DNA of 64,000 bases from Clostridiales bacterium. GTDB taxonomy: Bacteria; Bacillota; Clostridia; Christensenellales; Aristaeellaceae. This document shows, piece after piece, positions 53,687-61,715 of this stretch; the stretch's first letter is position 1, and each line of letters begins with the position of its first letter. Under the pieces are notes generated by a model. That model was not told where the DNA came from. It ran no database searches and was given only the letters and a program-made list of their open reading frames with translations. The position numbers were made by a program, and so were the translations under genes. Location of the stretch: positions 27,206 to 91,205 of the forward strand of contig JAAYEI010000060.1 of NCBI GenBank assembly GCA_012728815.1, given 5' to 3'.

Positions 53687-54904
53687 ATGAACAGATTGAT
53701 CCGTTTGAACAACCGCCTGCTGGCCTTCCTGCTGGCTGCGCTGCTGGTGCTGGGGCCCCTGGGCGCATATGCCAGCTGGCTGGACAGCGCCAAGGGCGCC
53801 ATGGTCACAATCCCCAAGGAGGAATATGAGCGGTTGCAGCGCTTCGCCCTGCTGGATGAGGTGATGCAATATGTGGACGCCTATTTCTATGAGGAGCCTG
53901 TTGAGCAGGACATGATAGACGGCGCCATCCAGGGGCTCCTGTCCGGCCTGGGCGATGCCTATACCTTCTATTATGACCAGAAGGCCTGGACCCGCATGCA
54001 GGAGGAGGACACCGGCAAGTACGCTGGCATCGGCGTGCAAATGCTGGGTGACCCGGAGGATGGCTCCGTCACCATCACCCGGGTGTTCAAGAACACCCCG
54101 GCGGAGCGCGTGGGCATCAAGAAGGGCGACGTGTTCTACAAGGTGGAGGAACTGGAGGTGACCACCGCCACCATGATGGACGCGGTGGACATCATGCGCG
54201 GCATCCCGGGCGAGAAAGTGCACATTGAGCTGGTGCGCAACGGCGAGATCCTGCCCTTTGACCTGGTCAAGGCCAACATCACGGTCAACCGCGCAGAGCA
54301 CAAGATGATTGATGACAAGGTCGGCTATATCATCCTGTTTGAGTTTTCCGGGGGCAGCCAGGAGGCATTTACCGAAGCCTATGAGGAGCTGAAGGCCAGC
54401 GGCATGCAGTACCTGATTGTGGACCTGCGGGACAACCCGGGGGGCTGGGTGGGCGACGCGGAGGGCATCAGCGAGTTGTTTTTGGACAACAAGCTGCTCT
54501 ATTACACCGAGGACCGCGCCAAGCGGCGCAAGGAGTATGTCACCAAAAGCGGGGCGGACGATTTGCCGATGCTTCTGCTGGTGAACGAACACTCCGCCTC
54601 CGCCTCAGAAATCCTGGCTGGCGGCATGCAGGACAACCAGCGCGCCATCATCATGGGCGAAAAGACCTTTGGCAAGGGCATTATCCAGTTTGTGGTCCCC
54701 CTGAGCGATGGGGTGTCCGGCTTCCAGTTTACCTCAGCGCAGTACTTCTCCCCCCTGGGCCACAAGGTGCACAAGGAAGGCATCACCCCGGACATTGAGG
54801 TGGTGATGCCGGAGGAGCTCAGGGACGTGATGTTTGAGACCGGCGACCTGAGCGACCCGCAGCTGACCGCCGCCTATCAGCTGGCGCTGGAAAAACTGAA
54901 GTAG
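53687..54904 (+). CDS. S41-family C-terminal processing peptidase
   Basis: The 405-residue protein has an N-terminal signal or anchor helix (LLAFLLAALLVLGPLGAYA), a PDZ domain (about 105-190, with GIGVQMLGDPEDGSVTITRV and IKKGDVFYKV) and an S41 protease domain with IVDLRDNPGGWVGDA. The Ser is in NEHSASASEILAGG and the Lys in GEKTFGKGIIQF, the Ser/Lys dyad of CtpA/Prc proteases. It should process extracytoplasmic proteins. The ATG has AAAGG in front; a GTG five codons upstream is less likely. It is co-transcribed with the PucR-type regulator. Confidence 0.92.
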   Translation: MNRLIRLNNRLLAFLLAALLVLGPLGAYASWLDSAKGAMVTIPKEEYERLQRFALLDEVMQYVDAYFYEEPVEQDMIDGAIQGLLSGLGDAYTFYYDQKAWTRMQEEDTGKYAGIGVQMLGDPEDGSVTITRVFKNTPAERVGIKKGDVFYKVEELEVTTATMMDAVDIMRGIPGEKVHIELVRNGEILPFDLVKANITVNRAEHKMIDDKVGYIILFEFSGGSQEAFTEAYEELKASGMQYLIVDLRDNPGGWVGDAEGISELFLDNKLLYYTEDRAKRRKEYVTKSGADDLPMLLLVNEHSASASEILAGGMQDNQRAIIMGEKTFGKGIIQFVVPLSDGVSGFQFTSAQYFSPLGHKVHKEGITPDIEVVMPEELRDVMFETGDLSDPQLTAAYQLALEKLK

Positions 54905-54925
54905 GCCGAAAGCCTGTTTCCCTGG

Positions 54926-54959
54926 TTGATAAAAGCGCCCCGCGGGGCGCTTTTATCAA
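54926..54959. terminator. bidirectional terminator, 34-bp perfect palindrome
   Basis: TTGATAAAAGCGCCCCG is followed immediately by its exact complement, giving a 34-bp palindrome with A-runs on one arm and T-runs on the other. It sits between two convergent genes, so it can terminate both. Confidence 0.9.
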
Positions 54960-55014
54960 AGGTGGTGGCAGCGTGGTCAGTAGCCGATGAACCCAGTGCC
55001 ACAGGACACGCGAT

Positions 55015-55656
55015 TCAGTTGTCGTTTTCCTCTTCGTAGTGGATGCCGGCCAGGTTCTGGCGGATGGCGCGCAGCTCGTTGAGCTGGGCGGCAATCGTGT
55101 TGTCCACATGGCCCAGCACGCCGTCCAGCTCCTGTTGGGTCTGGCTGCGCAGCGCCTGGGCGTGCTGGTTGGCGTTGTCCAGGATCTCCTGCGCCTGGGC
55201 TTCCGCCCGGGCGAGCACCGCTGTCTGGGAAACCAGCTCATCCGCGCGGGCTTTGGCGTCCTCCACCATGTGGTGGGCGCGGGCCTGGGCGTCCGCCAGG
55301 ATGGCATTGACCTCGTCCTCTGCCTGCTTGCGGGTTTGCAGGGCATAGTCATCTGCATTCTGTTTGGTGGACTGGGCGTAGTTGTTGGACTCATTCACCG
55401 TGCCCTGGGCCTGCGCCATGGCTTGCTGGATGGTTTCCTCCGCCTTGGCGTTGGCGTCCGCCAGGATGTGCTCCTCGTTGTCCACAATCTTCTGCGCGGT
55501 CTCCAGGGAAGGGTCGTAGGTGGAGATGACGCGCTTGAGCAGGTCCACCGCCTGCGCCTGCTGTACCATGACGGTGTCGGTCAGGGGGATTTTCTTGGCG
55601 TTCTTGAGCATCAAGGTCAGCTCATCCACCAGGGCAAAAACTTCGGTTCTGGACAT
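55015..55656 (-). CDS. Ala/Gln-rich coiled-coil protein, DivIVA- or ATP-synthase-b-like
   Basis: The 213-residue protein is almost wholly helical: a short globular start (MSRTEVFALVDELTLMLKNA) then a long coiled coil from about residue 55 (VDNEEHILADANAKAEETIQ) to 200, with no membrane helix. This layout resembles DivIVA-like or ATPase b-subunit-like proteins found near coaD in Clostridia. The function is unknown; a scaffold or polar-organiser role is an inference. AAGGAGG precedes the ATG. Confidence 0.65.
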   Translation of the reverse strand: MSRTEVFALVDELTLMLKNAKKIPLTDTVMVQQAQAVDLLKRVISTYDPSLETAQKIVDNEEHILADANAKAEETIQQAMAQAQGTVNESNNYAQSTKQNADDYALQTRKQAEDEVNAILADAQARAHHMVEDAKARADELVSQTAVLARAEAQAQEILDNANQHAQALRSQTQQELDGVLGHVDNTIAAQLNELRAIRQNLAGIHYEEENDN

Positions 55657-55668
55657 GGTCGGCCTCCT

Positions 55669-56160
55669 TCAATGGTTTGATTTGGAATATGCTTCCTTCA
55701 GGGCCTGGCTGACACAGCCGGGCACAAAATGGCTTGCATCTCCCCCCAGCGCCGCGATCTGACGGATCAGGGAGGAGGAAATGCCGGCCTGCTCCATGCC
55801 GGCGACCAGGAAAAGGGTTTCAAGTCCGGGGCTTAGCTGCGCGTTGGCCAGCGCCATGGCGCGCTCGCTATCCAGGTCCTGGCAGTTGCGCAGCCCGCGG
55901 ACAAGCAGCGTGCAGCCCAGCTCCTCGGCCAGGTTCACCAGCAGGTCCTGGCTGGTGACCACCTGGAACCTTGTCAGGCCAACCTCCTGGCAGGCCTGCT
56001 CCACCAGGGCGGCGCGCTGCGCGGGGGTGAAAAAGCCGGGCTTGTCCGGGTTGTGCATGATGGCGATCACCAAGGTGTCCACCACCTTCAGCGCGCGGCG
56101 GATCAGGTCCAGGTGCCCCAGGGTAATGGGGTCAAAGCTGCCAGCGAAGACTGCTTTCAT
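55669..56160 (-). CDS. coaD: phosphopantetheine adenylyltransferase
   Basis: The 163-residue nucleotidyltransferase makes dephospho-CoA. It has GSFDPITLGHLDLIRRA (T/HxGH motif) at the N-terminus, the VRGLRNCQDLDSERAMALAN region and the late ISSSLIRQIAALGGD. The length is typical. It follows rsmD by 3 nt, the usual rsmD-coaD pair. Confidence 0.97.
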   Translation of the reverse strand: MKAVFAGSFDPITLGHLDLIRRALKVVDTLVIAIMHNPDKPGFFTPAQRAALVEQACQEVGLTRFQVVTSQDLLVNLAEELGCTLLVRGLRNCQDLDSERAMALANAQLSPGLETLFLVAGMEQAGISSSLIRQIAALGGDASHFVPGCVSQALKEAYSKSNH

Positions 56161-56163
56161 GCG

Positions 56164-56721
56164 CTATTGCTCCTGCAGGGTGATGAGGCGCAGGCTGGTG
56201 TTGCCGTAGCGGCGGTCCTTGCGCACCATGAAGGGGGGCTGGACCCTCACCTGGGCATCCGCCAGCTGCTCCAGTAGGATGATACCCTTTGGTGTCAGCA
56301 GCTGCTCATACAGCAGGGCAACCAGGATGGGCGCCGGGTTCATTTGGTAGGGAGGGTCCAGGAACACCAGGTCAAAACGCTGGCCCTCCGCCCCCAGGCG
56401 CTTCAGCGCCTGCTCCCACCCCAGGTGCAGCACCCTGGTCTGCTCTTCCACCTGCAGGGCGGCCACATTCTGGCGCAGCGTCGAAATGGCCCCGCGGTGC
56501 TTGTCACACAGCACGGCGCCTGCCGCCCCGCGGCTGAGCGCCTCCAGGCCCATGGCGCCGGAGCCCGCGAACAAATCCAGCACCTGGCTGCCGGGCAGCT
56601 CGCCCTGCAGCAGGTTGAAGGCCGCTTCCCGCGCCATGGAAGAGGTGGGGCGGGTGGTGGCGCCCGGCGGGGTTTTCAGCACCCGGGAGCGGAATTGCCC
56701 GCCAAGGACCCGCAGCGCCAT
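56164..56721 (-). CDS. rsmD: 16S rRNA (guanine966-N2) methyltransferase
   Basis: The 185-residue SAM-dependent methyltransferase has the N-terminal LRVLGGQFRSRVLKTPPGAT, motif I VLDLFAGSGAMGLEALSRGA and the catalytic FDLVFLDPPYQMNP. It methylates G966 of 16S rRNA. Its ATG overlaps the upstream membrane-protein stop (TGATG). Confidence 0.94.
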   Translation of the reverse strand: MALRVLGGQFRSRVLKTPPGATTRPTSSMAREAAFNLLQGELPGSQVLDLFAGSGAMGLEALSRGAAGAVLCDKHRGAISTLRQNVAALQVEEQTRVLHLGWEQALKRLGAEGQRFDLVFLDPPYQMNPAPILVALLYEQLLTPKGIILLEQLADAQVRVQPPFMVRKDRRYGNTSLRLITLQEQ

Positions 56722-57533
56722 CAGACCAGCTGACGGGGTTCCTGCCGGCGGGGCTGCTGCTTTTTCTTCCTGCGGCGCGCCTGCCGGCGGGCGTTGGCCG
56801 CGATGCCGCCATGCACCCGGGCCCGGTAATTCTCCCCCCGCCAGTAGCCCAGGCCATAAAACAGGGGCGGCACCAGCACCAGCAGGGGCGAGAGGCGTTC
56901 AATGAGCAGCAGGCCCTCCACGTTGCGCGAGCCCACCATATTCACAAAGGGGAAAACCAGCAACCGGACCACCAGGCGCAGCAGGTCGTTCAGGCCAAAG
57001 CCGGCCCGGTCATGGTAATAGGACAGGGCCAGGCCAATGTCCGCGCGCTGCTGGTAGCCAGCCAGCCAGCCCGGCAGGGCGCCCAGCGTGTAGGTGTCCT
57101 TCACAGCCATTAAGGCGTAGACCAGGCAGAGCAGCACCAAGGGCAAGGCGCCTGCCAGGGCAGTCACAAAGCCCTTCAGGGGGTGGAAGCACTTGGCCAG
57201 GTCATCCTGGCTCACCGTCTGGCCCTGCTCGCGGCGGTTCCAGGCGATTTCGGCAAAGCTGACGTCGCCTTCCCCATCCCGCGCGCCCGTGCCAAAGAGC
57301 AGCGCGCAAAAGGCGGAAATGACGCCCAGGTTGATCAGCACCCGCAGCCAGGTGAGGTCAATGACCATCAGCTGGCCCAGGAAGAAATACAGCACGGCAG
57401 ATACCAGCAGGTAACTGAGCACCCGCAGCCCGCGCCTGATGGCCAGGGGGCTGAAAGCCCTGCCCTTGAGGTAGGGCTTCTTAACAGCCTGTCTGGCGGG
57501 AGTTTTGGTTTTTCTCGTTTCCTTGCCCTGCAT
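56721..57533 (-). CDS. polytopic membrane protein, function unknown
   Basis: The 270-residue protein has basic termini (KETRKTKTPARQAVKKPYLK and RRQARRRKKKQQPRRQEPRQ). Hydrophobic helices lie at about 38-58, 65-83, 122-145, 185-205 and 210-230. I recognise no family. The ATG at 57533 has AAAGGA at 9 nt, so the gene overlaps the alr 3' end by 53 bp; an ATG three codons earlier abuts the ribosome site. It is coupled to rsmD. Confidence 0.65.
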   Translation of the reverse strand: MQGKETRKTKTPARQAVKKPYLKGRAFSPLAIRRGLRVLSYLLVSAVLYFFLGQLMVIDLTWLRVLINLGVISAFCALLFGTGARDGEGDVSFAEIAWNRREQGQTVSQDDLAKCFHPLKGFVTALAGALPLVLLCLVYALMAVKDTYTLGALPGWLAGYQQRADIGLALSYYHDRAGFGLNDLLRLVVRLLVFPFVNMVGSRNVEGLLLIERLSPLLVLVPPLFYGLGYWRGENYRARVHGGIAANARRQARRRKKKQQPRRQEPRQLV

Positions 57534-58647
57534 GCGTCTCATCCTTTGTTGGGTCGTTCAGGTATATGCGCGGCACCCTGGCGCTCATGGACAGCAGCGT
57601 CTCATAGCTGATGGTGCCGGCCAGTTCAGCAAGCTCACGCGCGGTGACGGCCTCCTGGCCCTGACGGCCAATCAGGGTGGCCTGCATCCCGGGGGTTACC
57701 TGGCCGGCCCCGGTCACATCCACCATGATCATGTCCATGCACACCCGCCCCAGCACCTGGCAGCGGTGCCCATTGACCAGCACCTGGGCCTTGCCTGACA
57801 GCAGGCGGCTGTAACCATCCCCGTAGCCCACCGCCAGGGTGGCCACCCTGAGCGGCCTGTCCGCCTTCAGGGTGGCGCCGTAGCTGACCGTCTCCCCCGG
57901 CTGGATCTGTTTCACATGGGTGATTTCCGCCAGCCAGGACAGCACAGGCACCAGGGGCAGGGTGGTGAGAATGGGCGGGTAGCCATACAGGGCGATGCCC
58001 GCGCGTACCATGTTCAGCCGCGCGTCCACCCGGCTGATCAGCGCGGAACTGCCGCTGGCGTGCAGCACTATCCCGGGGGGCAGCAGGCGGGCCAGGTCCA
58101 GAAAGCGGTCCAGTTGGCGGCTTGTCATGTCGCTGCCCAACTCATCCGCGCTGGCAAAATGGGTGAAGGCCCCGGTGAGCGCCAGGCCGGGCAGGCTGTC
58201 AAACATGTCCAGCAGCTCCCGCAGTTGCGCCGCTGTCTTCACGCCAATGCGGTTCATGCCGGTGTCCAGCTTCAGGTGCACCTGGGCGGTGACACCCTGG
58301 GCCACCGCTTCCTGGCTGGCTGACGCCAGGTGGGCTGGGGTGTGGGCGGTCAGGGTCAGCCCCTGACCCACCGCTTCCCGCGTGCTTTGCGCATTCAGCC
58401 CCGCCAGCACCAGGATGGGCAGGTGCACGCCTGCCTGGCGCAGCCGGGTCCCCTCCTCCGCCAGCGCAACCGCCAGCGCGTCCGCGCCAGCCGCCTGCGC
58501 CGCGCGCGCCACGGGCACCAGGCCATGGCCATAGGCATCGGCCTTGACCACCGCCATCAGCCCCACCTGGGGGCCAATGAGCGCTTTGAGCAGGCGCAGG
58601 TTGTGCGCGAAGGCGGCCAGGTCGACCAGGGCGTGGGTCTGTCTCAT
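57481..58647 (-). CDS. alr: alanine racemase
   Basis: The 388-residue PLP enzyme makes D-Ala for peptidoglycan. The PLP Lys is in LMAVVKADAYGHG (about residue 36), HLKLDTGMNRIGV is near 123, FTHFASADE near 163, SYGATL near 255 and the second-subunit region RVCMDMIMVDVTG near 300. The last about 25 residues (TKDETHAGQGNEKNQNSRQT) are an unconserved extension overlapping the next gene. Confidence 0.95.
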   Translation of the reverse strand: MRQTHALVDLAAFAHNLRLLKALIGPQVGLMAVVKADAYGHGLVPVARAAQAAGADALAVALAEEGTRLRQAGVHLPILVLAGLNAQSTREAVGQGLTLTAHTPAHLASASQEAVAQGVTAQVHLKLDTGMNRIGVKTAAQLRELLDMFDSLPGLALTGAFTHFASADELGSDMTSRQLDRFLDLARLLPPGIVLHASGSSALISRVDARLNMVRAGIALYGYPPILTTLPLVPVLSWLAEITHVKQIQPGETVSYGATLKADRPLRVATLAVGYGDGYSRLLSGKAQVLVNGHRCQVLGRVCMDMIMVDVTGAGQVTPGMQATLIGRQGQEAVTARELAELAGTISYETLLSMSARVPRIYLNDPTKDETHAGQGNEKNQNSRQTGC

Positions 58648-58730
58648 GCCGGCAAGATCCTGCCTCTTTCATGATGCTGCCGGCCTGAACACGCGCTGTT
58701 GCGCCAGGCCGCGCCGGTTTGGATGTGGGA

Positions 58731-58739
58731 ATTATAGCA
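58731..58739 (-). promoter_or_regulatory. extended minus 10 promoter of alr
   Basis: TGcTATAAT on the minus strand lies about 84 nt before the alr ATG. The minus 35 is weak. Confidence 0.6.
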
Positions 58740-58782
58740 CAGCCTGGCTGGATGCGCCACCGGGCGGGTATGGCCGGAATAT

Positions 58783-58811
58783 TTGAGAAAATGCTCATAT
58801 CAGGGTATAAT
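58783..58811 (+). promoter_or_regulatory. promoter of the DUF2156/GNAT operon
   Basis: TTGAGA (58783-58788), a 17-nt spacer and perfect TATAAT (58806-58811) lie about 46 nt before the predicted GTG start. Confidence 0.75.
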
Positions 58812-58857
58812 CAATGGGCCTTGGCGCGGTCCCTTTGGCCTGTGCGAAGGCGCGATT

Positions 58858-59796
58858 GTGACAGAGAAAGGTGTGTTCTTTATTTCTTCCTTAGTTTCAA
58901 CCCTGGTGTTTTCGCCCTTTGAGATTGCTGACAGGGAGTGGATGGTGCCGCTGCTGAAGAACGCTCACCGCGGCGCACTGGAGTACAACTTTACCTCCAA
59001 CTTTATCTGGCGGGAGGTGTACAAGCTGAAGGCCGCCCGCTTTGAGGACAGGCTGGTGATGATGTCCAACGAGGAAAACCCCTCCTTTATTTTCCCCAGC
59101 GGCCATGGCCCGGTGGAGCCCGTGGTACGCGCCCTGTATGACTATGTCAGCCAGCGCGGGCAGAAGCTGGTGTTCAACACCCTGCTCAATGAGGACAGGG
59201 ACAAGCTGCTGGCAGCCTTCCCGGGCAAGTTTCAGATAGCGCCGGACCGCAATGTGTTTGACTATGTGTATGACGCGAAGCGGCTGATGACCCTGTCGGG
59301 CAGAAAGCTGGCCAGCAAGCGCAACCACATCAACAGGTTCTTGATGGAGAACAGCGACTGGTCCTACGAGCCGATTACCCGCGACAACATCGGCGAAGTG
59401 CACAAGATGAGCCTGGAGTGGTGCCTGATGGCCGGCTGCCGGGATGACGAAGGCCTGTTCAACGAATCCTGCGCGGTAGAGCAGGCCTTCAAGCACTTCT
59501 TCAGCCTGGGGCTGACCGGCGGCCTGCTGCGCCTGAACGGCCGGGTCATCGCCTACGCGATGGGCGAGGAGCTCAATGACAGCACCTACATTGTGCATGT
59601 GGAGAAAGCCTTCCATGAAATCAACGGCTCCTACCAGATGATCAACCAGCAGTTTGCCATGGCCAACTTTGAAGGCTACCAGTACGTCAACCGCGAGGAT
59701 GACGCGGGCGACGCGGGCCTGCGCCGCGCCAAGCTGTCCTATGACCCGGCGCTGCTGGTGGAGAAGAGCACCGCCACGCTGCTGGGCGCGCTGTGA
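58858..59796 (+). CDS. DUF2156 protein (phosphatidylglycerol lysyltransferase C-domain-like)
   Basis: The 312-residue soluble protein shows the DUF2156 pattern: FEIADREWMVPLLKNAHRGA and YNFTSNFIWREVYKLKAARF at the N-terminus, LSGRKLASKRNHINRFLMEN near residue 145 and INGSYQMINQQFAMANFEGY near 265. The fold is a tandem GNAT related to the aminoacyl-transferring domain of MprF, but there is no flippase domain. I chose the GTG at 58858 because GAAGG lies 7 nt before it and the promoter excludes the earlier in-frame start. It is coupled to the next GNAT gene. Confidence 0.82.
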   Translation: MTEKGVFFISSLVSTLVFSPFEIADREWMVPLLKNAHRGALEYNFTSNFIWREVYKLKAARFEDRLVMMSNEENPSFIFPSGHGPVEPVVRALYDYVSQRGQKLVFNTLLNEDRDKLLAAFPGKFQIAPDRNVFDYVYDAKRLMTLSGRKLASKRNHINRFLMENSDWSYEPITRDNIGEVHKMSLEWCLMAGCRDDEGLFNESCAVEQAFKHFFSLGLTGGLLRLNGRVIAYAMGEELNDSTYIVHVEKAFHEINGSYQMINQQFAMANFEGYQYVNREDDAGDAGLRRAKLSYDPALLVEKSTATLLGAL

Positions 59797-60644
59797 TCCG
59801 CCAGCCGCTGGACAGCGACCTGCCCGCGCTGATCGGCCTGTGGCAGGAAGCCTTCGGCGACAGCGAGGAGGAGGCTGCCTTTTATTTCAGGCAACGCCAT
59901 CAGCATCAGAACATGCTGGTCTGGCAGGAAGGGAAGCAGCTGGCCGGGATGCTGAGCATGCTGCCCCTGCTGTTGCAGTCCCATGCCAAAAGCTACAGGG
60001 CGCGCTACATTTTTGCCGTGGCGACGGCCAGGTCGCACCGCGGCCAGGGCATCAGCACCCGGCTGCTGGAAGCCGCCCACCAGGCCATCGAGAAGGAGGG
60101 CGGCATGGCCAGCGTGCTGGTACCCGCTGAGCCCTCCCTGTTTGATTATTACGCCAAACGCGGCTACCACACCGCCTTCATGATTGACCAGCTGGAAATC
60201 AACGGCGAGGACCTGCTGGGGCAGGATGTGCAGGGCCAGGCGATGCCCTGCAGCGCCTTTGAGTACGCTGCCCTGCGGGACAAGGCCTTCGCCAACAGCA
60301 GCCTGTATGCCCGCTGGGATGAGGCCGCGCTGCGCTACATCAGCCAGGGGGTGACGGCAGCCGGGGGCGCGATGCTGAGGCTGGAGTTTGAGGGCCTCAG
60401 CGCCGCGGCAGTGCTGGAGCCGCGGGCCAACCTGCTGCGGGTGGTTGAGCTGGTGTGCGCGCCGGAGGTTTGGCACCGGGCCCTGGCCTTGATCCATCAA
60501 GAATATGGCGCGCAGCGCTACCAGCTGCGCCTGCCCCAGGGCAGCCTGGGGCCCGGGCGCCCCTTTGGCATGATCCGGTGGCTGGCAGACAAGCCCGACC
60601 TGGCGGCCGGAAGCCCGCCCTACCTGGCCTTTGCCAAGGATTAA
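59793..60644 (+). CDS. GNAT-family N-acetyltransferase
   Basis: The 283-residue protein has an N-terminal GNAT domain (LIGLWQEAFGDSEEEAAFYF; CoA-binding RSHRGQGISTRLLEAAHQAI near residue 83) and a second, less conserved half, the Eis-like tandem layout. The substrate is unknown. It starts with GTG overlapping the DUF2156 stop (GTGA), so the two are made together and may act on the same substrate. Confidence 0.85.
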   Translation: MIRQPLDSDLPALIGLWQEAFGDSEEEAAFYFRQRHQHQNMLVWQEGKQLAGMLSMLPLLLQSHAKSYRARYIFAVATARSHRGQGISTRLLEAAHQAIEKEGGMASVLVPAEPSLFDYYAKRGYHTAFMIDQLEINGEDLLGQDVQGQAMPCSAFEYAALRDKAFANSSLYARWDEAALRYISQGVTAAGGAMLRLEFEGLSAAAVLEPRANLLRVVELVCAPEVWHRALALIHQEYGAQRYQLRLPQGSLGPGRPFGMIRWLADKPDLAAGSPPYLAFAKD

Positions 60645-60664
60645 GACAGGCCAACGCGTCAATC

Positions 60665-60685
60665 CCGCCCGGACGGGCGGTTTTT
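60665..60685 (+). terminator. terminator of the DUF2156/GNAT operon
   Basis: CCGCCC and GGGCGG form a 6-bp stem with a 4-nt loop followed by TTTTT, 20 nt after the GNAT stop. Confidence 0.8.
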
Positions 60686-60775
60686 CATTGACCTGCCTGA
60701 TGGGGCAAACACGGCATCTTGCGCCTGCCGGGCATGGCTGTCCGGCCACCGGGGGTCTCTTGTGCCGTTCAGGCT

Positions 60776-60803
60776 TTGCCCTGATTGACCTGGGTGGTAT
60801 AAT
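60776..60803 (+). promoter_or_regulatory. promoter of the L25/Ctc gene
   Basis: Extended minus 10 TGgTATAAT (TATAAT at 60798-60803) with TTGCCC (60776-60781) 16 nt upstream. The leader is about 85 nt. Confidence 0.7.
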
Positions 60804-60893
60804 GGTTGTGGTTCTCCCGTCAAGAGAGCCGGAAACCTGCCCCTGGGGGCGGTTTTCGCGGAAGCAGAAGATGATGAATGTGGAGGTAGAAAT

Positions 60894-61547
60894 ATGAGTA
60901 AGTCCGCAAAACTGACAATTACACCGCGGGAGCGTTCCAGCAAGGGCGCTGTGCGGCAGTTGCGCAGGGATGGGTTCCTGCCTGGCTCCATCTCCAAAAA
61001 GGGTGAGGACGCCATCAGCTTTTCCATCAGCCGGGATGAGCTGCGCCGGGCGCTGGCCGCCAACGGCATGTCCAGCGTATACACCCTGACCGCCGGGAAG
61101 AAGGAATCCTACCCAGCCATGCTGCGCGAGATCCAGTACGCGCCTGTCACCCGGGAGTGGCTGCATGTGACCTTCCAGGCGGTTTCACTCACTGAGGAGA
61201 CCACGGCGGAGATTCCCTTCAACCTGATTGGCCGCGACGACCTTGTGTACGCGGGCTTCGAATTGCTCCAGCAGCTGGAAACCCTGCTGGTGCGCGGGCT
61301 GCCGGGCGATTTCCCCTCCAGCATCGACATCGATGTGGCCACCATGACCCCGGGCGACCAGGTGGTGGTGGCCGACCTCAACCTGCCTGAGGGCATCACC
61401 GCGCAAACGGAGGAGGACAGGTTGATCCTGAGCGTCTCCTATCCCAAGCTGCGTGTTGAGGAAGAGGAGGCGGCCGCGGAGGCTGCCGAGGGTGAGGAGG
61501 CCGCTGATGAGGCTGAGGCCCCTGAAGGCGAAGCCGCCGGGGAGTAA
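60894..61547 (+). CDS. rplY: ribosomal protein L25 / general stress protein Ctc
   Basis: The 217-residue protein has an N-terminal L25 domain (KLTITPRERSSKGAVRQLRR) that binds 5S rRNA and a C-terminal TL5/Ctc beta domain (about 100-185, with FNLIGRDDLVYAGFELLQQL and DLNLPEGITAQTEEDRLILS). It ends in an acidic Glu/Ala-rich tail (EEEEAAAEAAEGEEAADEAE). GGAGG lies 7 nt before the ATG. It is monocistronic with a strong terminator. The tail is typical of Ctc-type proteins. Confidence 0.92.
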   Translation: MSKSAKLTITPRERSSKGAVRQLRRDGFLPGSISKKGEDAISFSISRDELRRALAANGMSSVYTLTAGKKESYPAMLREIQYAPVTREWLHVTFQAVSLTEETTAEIPFNLIGRDDLVYAGFELLQQLETLLVRGLPGDFPSSIDIDVATMTPGDQVVVADLNLPEGITAQTEEDRLILSVSYPKLRVEEEEAAAEAAEGEEAADEAEAPEGEAAGE

Positions 61548-61570
61548 ACCCGCAAGCCCTTTTGGGTCAG

Positions 61571-61598
61571 AAAACCCGCGGCAGGCGCCGCGGGTTTT
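61571..61598 (+). terminator. terminator of rplY
   Basis: AAAACCCGCGGC and GCCGCGGGTTTT form a perfect 12-bp stem with a 4-nt loop; the A and T arms make it usable from both sides. Confidence 0.9.
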
Positions 61599-61715
61599 CT
61601 TGACGGGAGGTGTTGTCCCTCAGGGAACCAATCAGGAAAGACAAGACTTCAACCGGCCGTCCACACCTCTGCGCTTTGTCCAGGGGGCATGCAGCGCGGA
61701 TTCCCGGATATTTGG

